Source of the DNA: Candidatus Poribacteria bacterium
GTDB lineage: Bacteria; Poribacteria; WGA-4E; PCPOR2b
Direction of reading: 5' to 3'
Assembly (NCBI GenBank): GCA_028819845.1
Contig: JAPPKS010000035.1
Location: 62,001 to 126,000 of the forward strand
Length of the DNA stretch: 64,000 nucleotides
The position numbers and the translations under genes were made by a program. Under the pieces are notes generated by a model, which was not told the DNA's origin, made no database searches, and saw only the letters and a program-made list of their open reading frames with translations. Position 1 is the first letter of the stretch. Each line of letters opens with the position of its first letter. Shown here one piece after another: positions 45,167 through 53,950 of this stretch.

Positions 45167-45805
45167 CTACGAAATGTCGATTTCAGGTGTTGTAATGACC
45201 ATTTGAACCCGAAGCGTACTGTCTGCTGGCACGGCAGCAAAAGCGTCATAAGTTTTCATCATTTTGTTGTAAGACAACGGCACCGTTGTTTTCTTACCGT
45301 TGGATTCGGTAATTTTCAATGCGAAGTAAGCCTTCTCAAGTGGTTGGTCATGATCTTTATTTTGTTGCGTTATGTAGACGCTCATGCGGTGCGTTTTTCC
45401 CTTCATCGCGTCCATCTTCATCATACCGCCCATGCCCAAATCCTGCATTATCTCTTTGTATTCATCAATTGTCAAAACATTGAGATTGACCGTGGCATGA
45501 CCGAGCGAAGTCTGTTTGAGGAATTTGTCCGGATGGACTTTGAACATCTCCGCTTGTTTCGCATTACAGAAATAGTACGTTTTTCCGTCAAGACTCAATT
45601 CCGTCATGGCGGACGCTTTCATCATCATACCAACAATCGCGCAGCGTGCCTTGCCACTCTTCTTGGTATGCTCACCGTGGTGGTGCATATCGGCATGATG
45701 ATCATGCCCATGTGAGCGCTTATCCGCCTGAATCGTGGAAATAGAAACCAAGAGTCCAACGACGAGGCCGAGGATCGAGATTGCGAATACGACTGTCCTT
45801 TTCAC
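45167..45805 (-). CDS. Exported His-rich YHS-domain metal-binding protein
   Basis: The 212-residue protein has an N-terminal membrane or signal segment (about residues 2-25). A His-rich metal-binding stretch follows (HGHDHHADMHHHGEH, about 32-48) and then a YHS-type domain: CAIVGMMM...LDGKTYYFCNAKQAEMFKVHPDKFL, with two Cys. The rest (about 110-212) is Met- and Lys-rich and ends in a beta-domain (DSTLRVQMVITTPEID). YHS domains occur in copper and other heavy-metal handling proteins. The start is the GTG at 45805, with AAGGAG six bases before it. It is the first gene behind the sigma-54 promoter at 45901-45915 and probably delivers metal to the downstream pump (inference). Confidence 0.85.
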   Translation of the reverse strand: MKRTVVFAISILGLVVGLLVSISTIQADKRSHGHDHHADMHHHGEHTKKSGKARCAIVGMMMKASAMTELSLDGKTYYFCNAKQAEMFKVHPDKFLKQTSLGHATVNLNVLTIDEYKEIMQDLGMGGMMKMDAMKGKTHRMSVYITQQNKDHDQPLEKAYFALKITESNGKKTTVPLSYNKMMKTYDAFAAVPADSTLRVQMVITTPEIDIS

Positions 45806-45900
45806 GATTTTCTCCTTTTTTCGTTTCAGATTTGGGGACAAAGAAAATCTGGTAGATCTCCTTATGCCTGTTTTGACTTTTTCATACGAACATACTTAAC

Positions 45901-45915
45901 GCAAATTAAATGCCA
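45901..45915 (-). promoter_or_regulatory. Sigma-54 (RpoN) promoter of the metal-efflux operon
   Basis: The minus strand reads TGGCATTTAATTTGC. It has the GG and GC doublets with exactly 10 bases between them and the -24 TGGCA and -12 TTGC boxes. It lies 96 bp before the GTG of the YHS gene, and the adjacent gene encodes an NtrC-type sigma-54 activator. Confidence 0.82.
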
Positions 45916-46027
45916 ACCCCTCTTGACTGGGATGAAAAAACAAAGAAACAAGCCAATGGGATTCGCTTAAGGTACTGCATAAAGCGCACACTCGCGCCAT
46001 ACCGCCTAACTCAGGCAATTACCACAT

Positions 46028-46193
46028 TAGACATCTTTCCAAAATAATTCCACCGCCGGATAGCCCCGGAGGGGCGGCAGGTGTAAAACGACTACCGTCA
46101 AATTGGGCTAATACGCTGTAGGGGCAACCCTTGTGGTTGCCCTTAACGCTTCGGTTTTGTCAACCACATTGAGTTAATTAGGAAAGATGTCTA
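46028..46193. mobile_element. MITE-like element, family 2, complete copy
   Basis: A 166-bp element with perfect 13-bp terminal inverted repeats, TAGACATCTTTCC (46028-46040) and GGAAAGATGTCTA (46181-46193). The left 122 bp match 28920-29040, and the inside carries the GGGGCAACC/GGTTGCCC hairpin. It has no coding capacity. It lies between the response regulator gene and the sigma-54 promoter, where the activator would bind. Confidence 0.85.
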
Positions 46194-46319
46194 TTAAATT
46201 CGAGTGAGAGCATCAACGGTGTGTAATTTTTACCCAGAAGCGAACGATGGACTGGATACTTTTTATACAGGTGAGGGAAAATTGAGGAGATGAGGATTGA
46301 TAAACCTGATTGATTCAGA

Positions 46320-47675
46320 TCAGAGATCGAGATTGTATTCCCGCATCTTGTTCTGTAAAGTTTTGCGCGTGATGCCTAAGATTTTAGCGGCATGGGTACG
46401 ATTTCCAGCGACAGAAACCAGTGTTCGAGCGATGAATTCCTTCTCCATGTCTTTTATCGTGCCGCCTATCGTCACATCGGAATCGTAACCGGTTTCCGAT
46501 TCGGCGATTTGACGGATATTCGGCGGCAGCTCCTCCGTGGTTAGGCATTCCGAACGTGCGATGATAACGCCGCGTTCGATTGTGTTCTCGAGTTCGCGGA
46601 CATTTCCGGGCCAATCGTAGCGCATCATTGCATCAAGCGCGTCGGGCAGGATTTTCATGATTTCACGGTGGTTCTTCTCCGCATAGAACTTGAGAAAATA
46701 CGCAGCTAACGGCGGGATGTCTTCGCGCCGCTCTCTTAACGATGGAAGCTGAACCGGGACAACGTTGAGTCGATAATACAGGTCTTCACGGAACCGATTC
46801 GCCTCGACCTCCGCCAAGAGGTTCTTATTCGTCGCCGTGATGATTCGGATATCGACGGTTATCGGCTCCGTACCGCCAACCCGCTCAAATTGCTGCTCTT
46901 GAAGGACGCGTAACAGCTTGACTTGGGTGGTTGGACTCATCTCCCCCACCTCGTCGAGAAAGAGCGAACCGCCATCTGCTAACTCAAAACGTCCCAGCTT
47001 CCGTCCAGTTGCGCCGGTAAAAGATCCCTTCTCATGGCCAAACAACTCACTTTCCAACAGTGTCTCCGTGAGCGCGGCGCAGTTTATCTTGATGAACGGC
47101 TTTTTTGCGCGTGGACTTCGCGCATGGATTAGATTGGCAATTAGCTCTTTGCCGGTGCCGCTCTCGCCGAGAATGAGCACCGTCGCATCCGAGGGCGCAA
47201 TTAACCCAACGCTCTGCAGCACTTCCCGCATCATAGCACTTCGGGCAATAATGTTGGAATCGGTAAACTGCTCATCAAGACGCTCTTTCAGCAGTGTATT
47301 CTCGCGTTGCAGGTCGCGGTAAGAGAACTCGCGCTTGATATTTCCTAATAGCTCTTCCGCATCAACCGGTTTGACGATGTAGTCGCTCGCGTCCTGTCGA
47401 AGCGCTTCCCGTGCGGTTTCCACAGACTGGAACGCGGTCATGATAAACACAACAATTCCCGGGCTAATCTCTTTAATCTGCCGAAGCGCCGCCAAACCAT
47501 CCATACCCGGCATGCGAATGTCCATAATCACCAAATCGTAGAACTGCTGTTTTACGGCTTCCACCGCCTGAAATCCGTCAGATGCCTCGGAGACATCGTA
47601 ATCCGATTTGAGATGGGCAAAAAGCATCAATCGATGAGACGGCTCGTCGTCAACGACAAGAATCTTTAACCGCAC
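46320..47675 (-). CDS. NtrC/ZraR-family sigma-54 response regulator
   Basis: The 451-residue protein has three domains. The first is a receiver (about 1-120) with phospho-acceptor Asp52 (MDIRMPG). The second is an AAA+ sigma-54-interaction domain (about 140-370) with Walker A GESGTGKE and the sigma-54 contact loop GSFTGATG, a mild variant of GAFTGA. The third is a Fis-type DNA-binding helix-turn-helix at the C-terminus (NRTHAAKILGITRKTLQNKMREY). It is cotranscribed with the kinase at 47692 (16-bp gap). The overall architecture is that of ZraR/AtoC. Its most obvious target is the sigma-54 promoter at 45901-45915, which faces away from its own 3' end. Confidence 0.93.
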   Translation of the reverse strand: MRLKILVVDDEPSHRLMLFAHLKSDYDVSEASDGFQAVEAVKQQFYDLVIMDIRMPGMDGLAALRQIKEISPGIVVFIMTAFQSVETAREALRQDASDYIVKPVDAEELLGNIKREFSYRDLQRENTLLKERLDEQFTDSNIIARSAMMREVLQSVGLIAPSDATVLILGESGTGKELIANLIHARSPRAKKPFIKINCAALTETLLESELFGHEKGSFTGATGRKLGRFELADGGSLFLDEVGEMSPTTQVKLLRVLQEQQFERVGGTEPITVDIRIITATNKNLLAEVEANRFREDLYYRLNVVPVQLPSLRERREDIPPLAAYFLKFYAEKNHREIMKILPDALDAMMRYDWPGNVRELENTIERGVIIARSECLTTEELPPNIRQIAESETGYDSDVTIGGTIKDMEKEFIARTLVSVAGNRTHAAKILGITRKTLQNKMREYNLDL

Positions 47676-47691
47676 GCTGAAGTACCCCTTT

Positions 47692-49350
47692 CTATGTCTC
47701 CTTTTGCGGCAGGGTCAAAATTACCTCCGTGCCAACGCCAGCTTCGCTTCTCACTTCCACCTCGCCATCCTGCGCATCCACGATTTTTCGCACGACGGCA
47801 AGCCCAAGTCCGGCTCCGCGTGCTTTCGTTGTGAAGAAAGGCTCAAACAGCCTCGGCATATCGGCTTGGGAAATTCCATCTCCCGTGTCCCGTATTACAA
47901 TCTGGACGCACTTTCGTTCTGCGTCCAACATGGCGGAAAGAATTAGCTTGCCGCCGTTGGGCATCGCGTCAATGCTATTTTGCATGAGATTGAGCAACAC
48001 CTGAAGCATCCGGTCAGGATCGAGCAGCACATGGGGCATATCGGGTTGTATTTCCTGAATAACCTCAACGAGGGAGTCTGACTTTTCCAGCTCAAGCCGC
48101 CGGACCACGTCGTGAAATAGTGCCTCGATTGAAGTCGATTCAACTTTCAATTCCAGCGGCCGCGCGTAATCCAAAAGTTCCGAAACCACACGGTTCAATC
48201 GGTTCGACTCTTTCATCATTGCCAACGCGTAGGTGCGTTCCTCCGTATTTTCCTGAAAGAGATTCGCAAAAAATTGGGCAAACCCTCGAATCGAGGAGAG
48301 CGGATTTCGAACCTCATGCGCAACCGTCGCCGCCATTCTGCCTATGGATGCCAGATGCTCGGCGCGTTTGGCTCGCTCCTGCAACTCCACCATCTCACGC
48401 ATGTCATGCAGCAGCACCACCACGCCCAGCTTGGCTCCACCCTCATCTTTCACCTGAGTTGCGCTCAGGTTCACAGGGATGGCGAGTCCGCCAGGGTGTT
48501 TCAATACAATCTCTTTGTTGAGGATAGTGTGATTATGTTCAAGCACCTCCTGAATCTCAGTTGCGTGCGGGGGTAAAAGTCTATCAATCTCAAGCGATTT
48601 CGATTCCGTTTCTGAGACACCGACAAGTTCTTGTGCCGCTCGGTTGATTGTGGTCACTGCGCCGTTAGCATCGAGCGAAATCAAGCCGTTTGCCATGCTC
48701 TCCACAACGTAGTGAATATAACTTTTCATCTGATTGAGCGTGCGTTGGACAAGGTGGAAATTCTGCACCACAAGAATAAAGAACAGCGAACCTGAACCTA
48801 ATAGGATGAGCATGGCAGCCATCATCATGGTGTGCCGGCGGTCTTCATGATGCGCCCGCTCAAGCGTACCCATCTCAAGGCCGATTCCGAGATAGTGGGT
48901 GGGAGACTGTTCAGATGGAACGGCGTGAAAACCACTTCGAACCTCAAAGAGATGTTCTGCGGAATCATCTTTCCGCAGCAACGGAGTCTTGGGACTTTGT
49001 GGAATGTCGCCGCCAACAAGTTTCCCAACCATTACGGGATTGCTATGCGCCAAAATCTGTCCCTGTTGATTAAACATATAAATGTAGGCAATATTCTCAT
49101 TCGGCGCCGCGGCAGATACCAACTGTTGGACTTCGGCAACTCTTTCCCTGCCTCCATAATCCCGGCTGCGAAGCACTGTTTCAAACAGGCGCAGCAGTGC
49201 GGCTCCCTCCCGCGTGATTGATTCCTCCATCTGGCTTCGCTCACGATGCAGGTTCCGGTATGTGGAGATTGCTAGAATCACGGTGAGCGTGATTGTCAAT
49301 ACGGTCAGCGTCACCGCGGGAAAAAAGAGGCTGTGTCGATTTAGGCGCAT
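47692..49350 (-). CDS. ZraS-type membrane sensor histidine kinase
   Basis: The 552-residue kinase has two membrane helices (about residues 8-28 and 175-198) enclosing a periplasmic sensor domain of about 145 residues of the ZraS/CACHE kind (IAYIYMFNQQGQILAHSNP). A PAS domain follows (about 210-320), then HisKA with the phospho-acceptor His345 in VAHEVRNPLSSIRGF, and an HATPase domain with NSIDAMPNGG, DTGDGIS and GAGLGLAVV. The H-box is very close to that of ZraS/HydH. It is the upstream gene of the two-component pair, and a GAGGAAG site precedes the ATG. A MITE-like element ends 44 bp upstream and may supply or disturb its promoter. Metal sensing is inferred from context. Confidence 0.93.
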   Translation of the reverse strand: MRLNRHSLFFPAVTLTVLTITLTVILAISTYRNLHRERSQMEESITREGAALLRLFETVLRSRDYGGRERVAEVQQLVSAAAPNENIAYIYMFNQQGQILAHSNPVMVGKLVGGDIPQSPKTPLLRKDDSAEHLFEVRSGFHAVPSEQSPTHYLGIGLEMGTLERAHHEDRRHTMMMAAMLILLGSGSLFFILVVQNFHLVQRTLNQMKSYIHYVVESMANGLISLDANGAVTTINRAAQELVGVSETESKSLEIDRLLPPHATEIQEVLEHNHTILNKEIVLKHPGGLAIPVNLSATQVKDEGGAKLGVVVLLHDMREMVELQERAKRAEHLASIGRMAATVAHEVRNPLSSIRGFAQFFANLFQENTEERTYALAMMKESNRLNRVVSELLDYARPLELKVESTSIEALFHDVVRRLELEKSDSLVEVIQEIQPDMPHVLLDPDRMLQVLLNLMQNSIDAMPNGGKLILSAMLDAERKCVQIVIRDTGDGISQADMPRLFEPFFTTKARGAGLGLAVVRKIVDAQDGEVEVRSEAGVGTEVILTLPQKET

Positions 49351-49393
49351 CGTGCTTCCTCTCGGATGTTATAACCAAGAGCTCTTATTCTTT

Positions 49394-49641
49394 CTAGGTT
49401 CTGTTGACATTTGTAAGGCTATCTGTAATCGTAGGGGCGAGGTTACCTCGCCCATTGACCAACGCGGGCAGGGAACTTCCAACCATACACATTGAGTTGA
49501 TTTTGGTCAAACAACCTACAGCAGTCCGAAATCGTATCTGATTGTGAAAAAAGGGTTGGGGAACCCAACCCCTACGAAGCGCCATGTGTCTGTGCACCGT
49601 TCTTGATTGTCCGGTTGCGATGAAATGTCAACAGAACCTAG
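49394..49641. mobile_element. MITE-like element, family 1, copy 2
   Basis: A 248-bp element with perfect 19-bp terminal inverted repeats, CTAGGTTCTGTTGACATTT (49394-49412) and its complement (49623-49641). Its reverse complement aligns with 44920-45162. It is non-coding, with internal inverted words such as GGGGTTGGG/CCCAACCCC. It fills most of the spacer between the HAD hydrolase gene and the sensor kinase. Confidence 0.88.
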
Positions 49642-49801
49642 TTAATTCTCAACGCCGACGATAGCATATACGGCGAACTATTTTGCAAATCTACGCAATA
49701 ATCGTGCCGAATTCCATTGCAATCGACCTTAGATAGAAGCGAATCGCCCTACTGGACGCTTTCGGTGGTTCTAACCAACGCTTCTCCCGTGCTCGAATCC
49801 T

Positions 49802-50506
49802 TCAAGTGTACATGTCATCTACAACGGCAGGCAAGTCGCAAATTCGCCGGCATTGCGGAAAGGCATCTGATGTTTTGGATACATATCCCACCCAGTCCCA
49901 CGGCCATTTCTCAATGTACCACGTCGCCCAAATCGCCGTCAGTCCTGTCGCATCTGCGCCGCGCAACTCATCGCTCCCGCCGTCACCCACATAAACCGCA
50001 GCACTATTGTCGACGCCCAACCTCTCACATGCCAGTTCGTAAATTGCAGGATTCGGTTTAGTTAACCCTTCTACACACGAAAACATTGTCACGTCAACCT
50101 GAACCGCAAGTTCGCTGGAATCCCATGCCGCCATTTCATCATATCCGCAATTTGAGATGACTCCAATACGATATCCTGACGCTTTTAACTTATACAGCGT
50201 TTCAACAACCAGCGAATCCATCCGTTCAAACGGCCGAGCCTTCGCAGCCAATTTCTCCGCTTGCATCGTGGAGATTTCTTCTTCAGGCGGAGCAATTTGG
50301 CAAGCGCAACATATTTCCCTCAACACGTCGCTGTAGCGCCGAAACTTCCCAGTCATTCGCGCGTGGTACCGCGCAAACCACTCACGTTCAAAATCCTCTT
50401 GAGATAAACCGAGACGCTCGCCCGGCGTTCGCGCCTCCGCATGCCATTCCGGGTGATTTTCAGTGATTAGCGTCTCATAGAGATCGAATATAACCGCGCG
50501 ATCCAT
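49802..50506 (-). CDS. HAD-superfamily hydrolase
   Basis: The 234-residue protein of the haloacid-dehalogenase superfamily has motif I FDLYETL with nucleophile Asp8, where the usual second Asp is Tyr, as in the haloacid-dehalogenase subgroup (DxYxT). Motif II is VISNCG, motif III is Lys in GLTKPNPAIY, and motif IV is VYVGDGGSDELRGADATGL. An all-helical cap (about 15-100) lies after motif I. Phosphatase or dehalogenase activity is possible; the substrate is unknown. The start at 50506 has GGAGGGG before it; longer in-frame starts up to 50614 are unlikely. Confidence 0.88.
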   Translation of the reverse strand: MDRAVIFDLYETLITENHPEWHAEARTPGERLGLSQEDFEREWFARYHARMTGKFRRYSDVLREICCACQIAPPEEEISTMQAEKLAAKARPFERMDSLVVETLYKLKASGYRIGVISNCGYDEMAAWDSSELAVQVDVTMFSCVEGLTKPNPAIYELACERLGVDNSAAVYVGDGGSDELRGADATGLTAIWATWYIEKWPWDWVGYVSKTSDAFPQCRRICDLPAVVDDMYT

Positions 50507-50589
50507 TGACCCCTCCACGACTTCCATAGCAATCATCTCTGCACCAATGATAACCAGTCTAACCGAGATTTTCAAGCCGATTGTGCCGG

Positions 50590-50619
50590 TTGCTGTCAAA
50601 ACATTACCTGACATATAAT
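50590..50619 (+). promoter_or_regulatory. Predicted sigma-70 promoter for the gene at 50701
   Basis: A perfect TATAAT box is at 50614-50619, with TTGCTG at 50590-50595, 18 bp upstream. The implied start near 50626 leaves a leader of about 75 bases. Confidence 0.45.
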
Positions 50620-50700
50620 GATGGAATTAAATAGGATTTTACACCAATAAAACATCCAAGAAGAGTTCATCATGTCGTTGACAAGGCATCAATTCACATT

Positions 50701-51537
50701 ATGAAATTTAGAACGAAAATAAAAATTCTTATCGCTTGCGTTGGTATTCTTACTGCTGGATTCATCGGGCTTCAGGTGTTGAAGTACCACGCGTCCGAGG
50801 TGGAACGGCGCGTAGAAATAGTCTTGCCGGAAGCTCGGCGAATCACTAAATCTCGGTTCGTCAAGCGTAGTTCTAGGGCTGCAACGCAAACTCAACAGGT
50901 TGAGGAAAACACAGATTTCCAAGAGACTGAGACGGCGCACATTCCGGAGAAAGTACCTACAGCTCAGAGTAGCGACGATGAAATCAAGGACTTTATCGCT
51001 TGGCTTTCGAGCCTTGAACCCGAAGACACTTTTGACGAGACAGAGCAAGCGGATTTCAGCCAAGAAAATAATGCCAGAGAGGATGAATTTGATTACGATC
51101 GATATAAATCGCAGATAGAATCCGTTATTTGGGAGCAATGGAAATTTGGGCTGGAAATTCATGACATTGAACAATATATGTCCGCGATATGGGAAGACGA
51201 CTTCTTCTACACCAGCGACTTAGGCACACCCGATAATCCAGACGACGATCTGATATTTCGGGGCGGCGGGCAGGAACGCGAAGGAACATCGAGAATGTTC
51301 AATGCAATGGAGAGCATTGATTTAAATCTCTCTCAGCGTGGAAATATTGAGTTCTTAAATGAAACTCTTGCAATGGTTGAGTATGAGTACGACCTCACAT
51401 TTGTTCAACATGCTTCAGGTGAGGTATCTTATCCATCCGGGCACATGTTTTTCATACTAGAACTTCGAGAAAACGCCGAAAACACAAGCGAATGGCGCAT
51501 TCTTGAATGGTATGACTATGCAACACCGTATCCATAA
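50701..51537 (+). CDS. Membrane-anchored protein with a C-terminal NTF2/SnoaL-like domain
   Basis: The 278-residue protein starts with an N-terminal anchor or signal (IKILIACVGILTAGFIGLQVL, about residues 7-27). An acidic, disordered-looking linker (about 60-135; rich in Glu, Asp, Gln) follows. A C-terminal domain from about 140 onward resembles the NTF2/SnoaL-like cone: an opening helix (DYDRYKSQIESVIWEQWKFGLEIHDIEQYMSAIWED) and strands ending WRILEWYDYATPYP. Such domains bind small molecules or act as scaffolds. No ribosome-binding site is obvious, but the start follows a promoter-like site. No neighbour suggests its role. Confidence 0.65.
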   Translation: MKFRTKIKILIACVGILTAGFIGLQVLKYHASEVERRVEIVLPEARRITKSRFVKRSSRAATQTQQVEENTDFQETETAHIPEKVPTAQSSDDEIKDFIAWLSSLEPEDTFDETEQADFSQENNAREDEFDYDRYKSQIESVIWEQWKFGLEIHDIEQYMSAIWEDDFFYTSDLGTPDNPDDDLIFRGGGQEREGTSRMFNAMESIDLNLSQRGNIEFLNETLAMVEYEYDLTFVQHASGEVSYPSGHMFFILELRENAENTSEWRILEWYDYATPYP

Positions 51538-51908
51538 AAATCCCCATGCAAAAAATGGGTGAAATTCGATTCGCCAATTCCTACACTCTAGCATCAGTTC
51601 TATACTTTCCCGATACACGCTTTACGATTGACGTTGCCCTTTGAGGATGATTAAAAAAGTCAATCTGACGAGAACCTGACCCATAAGGAGCGGGTTACCC
51701 CCACAATAGCACTTTCCAACAACCTTCTCCGTTTTTGCCGGACGGGCAATCGCACAGCGCCAACACATCCTAGCAACTAAGGTTAAAATTTGCCAATTCT
51801 TAAGATAGAATCCAATACCTCAATTAGGAACGGAGTTTGTGAAACGCTTGTAGATGCTCTACGCTTCACAAACTCGCGCAAACGCCTTACTATTCACGGA
51901 TTGTTTGT
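51538..51908. other. Spacer between convergent genes with a strong hairpin
   Basis: A 371-bp gene-free region. At 51833-51875 a perfect 11-bp stem GAGTTTGTGAA/TTCACAAACTC encloses an inner GTAGA/TCTAC stem. It lies near the 3' end of the minus-strand gene and could stop transcription from either side, although no T run is present. Confidence 0.6.
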
Positions 51909-53099
51909 TTAGAAAACCCGATAATTAAGCAAGACGGTAAAATTAGAGGTGATGTCCTCATCAGGAACTTTTTCAAGTTGTTCTGTTACGACGAGGTTTA
52001 TGTTATTCTCGATGTAATAGATGAACGAAAGCCCGAAGGAATGGCTATTTTCCACATCCGCTCCATCCGGTTTATCCAGCCGTAGCAGATGTCGAAGCCG
52101 TAGGTCTATACGGTTGGACAACTCATAGGAAATATCGCTCGACAGTGACAGCGAGTATGCCGATGCGAAGCTATCAAACGGTGTGTTGACTGAAATGCGC
52201 TCGTTGATTTGCCATTGCCAAGCTATCGGACGCGCATAACTAGCGCTTACATCAAGATTTGCGACGGGACGTTCCTGGTCCGTGTACGGTGTGGTGATAT
52301 CGAATTTGGAACCGAGAGCAACATCCCAACCGTAAAATCGATCGGCAATAGCCTCGCGTTCAAGAATCTCTTCAATGCGAAGGACTCCGACAGCACTAAG
52401 TCCGGTTTCATTGAGCAGGCCCGACTCACGCATAACCGTTTCCATTTCTTTATACCACTCTTTTTTGTATGTCTCGCCAAATTTGTCCTCAAATTCATTC
52501 TCGCGATTGATAATTTTGCTAATTTCAAGAATCGCCGCTTTTGGCAGATGACCGTTTAGCTCGCCCTCTTTTATGAGAAATTCTTCGATGCGAACGGCTT
52601 TTGCCAGCGCGGTCGCTTCAATAAATCGCCCATATCCTAGACCGACAGTCGCCGCAGAAGCCGGTCTGTCGTAGTGTCTGTGCATATCTGAACTGACACG
52701 GAGGGAACCGAAGATGTCTTTTAGGGACCGCCCTTTTTGGTTCAGATACTTCTTCACTCCGGCATCGCCGTTTATGCTGTAATTGGATTCATATTCATCG
52801 GTCTCAATGATCTTATCCATCAACCCAGACCCAATGACATCAATGGAATACCCAAAAGGCAATGAATCATAAAACCTCTTGTAGACGCCGCCGACGTTCC
52901 CTTTGCTTGTGGTTGCGGTCGAACCTGTTGTTGCGTGGTTCATCGAAAAGTCGATCAAGAGACGGTCCGCGGCGCTAACTGGGACTTCATAGTCGGAAAC
53001 GGATACTTCTTGCGCGGATACATTGCCCGCAATGGGGATGAGCCCTAAAATTAATGTTAGTGAAACTACAATTAGAACACAAACACATTTACTTAACAT
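51909..53099 (-). CDS. Exported beta-barrel protein, DUF481-like
   Basis: The 396-residue protein has a signal peptide (LSKCVCVLIVVSLTLILGLIPIAGNVSA, about residues 2-29). A C-terminal series of amphipathic strands (about 290-396, DLRLRHLLRLDKPDG to SNFTVLLNYRVF) ends in Phe, as outer-membrane barrel proteins do. The pattern is similar to DUF481/YdiY-type proteins. The middle (about 130-270) is helical and charged. The ATG at 53099 has AAGGAG in front; the frame extends upstream to 53384, but that part overlaps the YtxH gene and has no signal peptide. It lies 244 bp after the YtxH gene on the same strand. The function is unknown. Confidence 0.75.
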   Translation of the reverse strand: MLSKCVCVLIVVSLTLILGLIPIAGNVSAQEVSVSDYEVPVSAADRLLIDFSMNHATTGSTATTSKGNVGGVYKRFYDSLPFGYSIDVIGSGLMDKIIETDEYESNYSINGDAGVKKYLNQKGRSLKDIFGSLRVSSDMHRHYDRPASAATVGLGYGRFIEATALAKAVRIEEFLIKEGELNGHLPKAAILEISKIINRENEFEDKFGETYKKEWYKEMETVMRESGLLNETGLSAVGVLRIEEILEREAIADRFYGWDVALGSKFDITTPYTDQERPVANLDVSASYARPIAWQWQINERISVNTPFDSFASAYSLSLSSDISYELSNRIDLRLRHLLRLDKPDGADVENSHSFGLSFIYYIENNINLVVTEQLEKVPDEDITSNFTVLLNYRVF

Positions 53100-53343
53100 T
53101 ACAATTCTCCTTTTTGAGATTTTTGGCAAATAATGAGATGCCAATGGTAAATTAAACTGCAAAAAAACACTGTTAAGGCACAATTTTGATTTTTGAACGG
53201 CAGTGGATTGTAACTTGCGCCTTAGATAAACTACGTCAACAACTAGTCCGAAAATTCTCCCTTGTAAAATATTAAGTCGAGACATGTGCCCAGACTGAAT
53301 TGAGAAAAATCTCAAACACGGCTGACGCTTGCAATAATGGTAT

Positions 53344-53739
53344 CTAACTGCCCTTCTTCTTCGTGGGTTTGGATTCCTCCTCACTATTTTCGCCAGACAG
53401 AGTGTCGGTAATTTCCGATTTCTTTTCGGAATAAGCGGTTTTCCCGGCTTCCACGGCGGACTTCACGGTCTCCGCCGCATCGTTTACTCGCGCTTTTCCT
53501 TTACTGACCAAGTCAGTTACTTTTTCGGTTGTTGCCGCCGTCGCTGTATTGGCAGTGTCGATTGTTCTGTTTTTGACATCCCTCGAAACGTTACGAATTT
53601 TTTCTCGTGTATCTTTGCCCGCCAAAGGCGCAAAAAGAATACCGAGCGTTGAACCGAATAATCCCCCTAGTACGAACGCCAGAACTTTACCAAGACCTTT
53701 ACGCTGGTTCTGATCGTCCGCTTGATTTTCGTCGCACAT
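53344..53739 (-). CDS. YtxH-like small membrane protein
   Basis: The 131-residue protein has one membrane segment (GKVLAFVLGGLFGSTLGILFAPLAG, about residues 17-41) with the YtxH signature G-x-x-x-G...LFAP-x-x-GK-x-x-R. A long Ala/Lys/Glu-rich helical tail follows (DVKNRTIDTANTATAATTEKVTDLV), similar to stress-related LEA-like sequences. YtxH proteins are general-stress proteins in Firmicutes and are widespread elsewhere. A GGAGGG site precedes the ATG. A sigma-54 promoter lies about 200 bp upstream, so expression is probably controlled by an NtrC-type regulator, the nearest being encoded at 54274. Confidence 0.85.
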   Translation of the reverse strand: MCDENQADDQNQRKGLGKVLAFVLGGLFGSTLGILFAPLAGKDTREKIRNVSRDVKNRTIDTANTATAATTEKVTDLVSKGKARVNDAAETVKSAVEAGKTAYSEKKSEITDTLSGENSEEESKPTKKKGS

Positions 53740-53935
53740 TTGAATACCCTCCTTAGTTTAATGGTTAACTTCAGCCTACGCATGTAGGTTTAGCTCATCA
53801 CAGCCCACTTTGAATTTGGCAATAAACAAATTCAACCCGCCTTCCTTCTCTGGAGATTGTGATGACCTCTATCCGCCTCTCCTATCTGATAAAGAGGATT
53901 GAATTTTCAATATATCCAAATGTCCTTATGATTTA

Positions 53936-53950
53936 GCAATTGTTGTGCCA
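53936..53950 (-). promoter_or_regulatory. Sigma-54 (RpoN) promoter upstream of the YtxH gene
   Basis: The minus strand reads TGGCACAACAATTGC: consensus TGGCAC and TTGC boxes with GG and GC exactly 10 bases apart. It points toward the YtxH gene 197 bp away, and a sigma-54 activator gene lies just upstream (54274-55692). Confidence 0.85.

Larger units (their letters stand above)
45806..46319. other. Regulatory spacer of the metal-efflux operon
   Basis: A 514-bp region between the YHS gene and the response regulator gene. It holds the sigma-54 promoter (45901-45915) and a MITE-like element (46028-46193). The expected enhancer site for the NtrC-type regulator should lie in about 45930-46300, but no convincing palindrome was identified by eye. 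Confidence 0.55.

Noticed and set aside
53100-53140. A second sigma-54-like box (GCAAATAATGAGATGCCA) before the beta-barrel gene
   Set aside because: The distance between the conserved doublets is 13 bases and not 10, so RpoN would not recognise it.
51909-53384. Longer start for the beta-barrel gene at 53384
   Set aside because: The extra 95 residues overlap the YtxH gene and precede a perfect signal peptide with its own AAGGAG at 53099.
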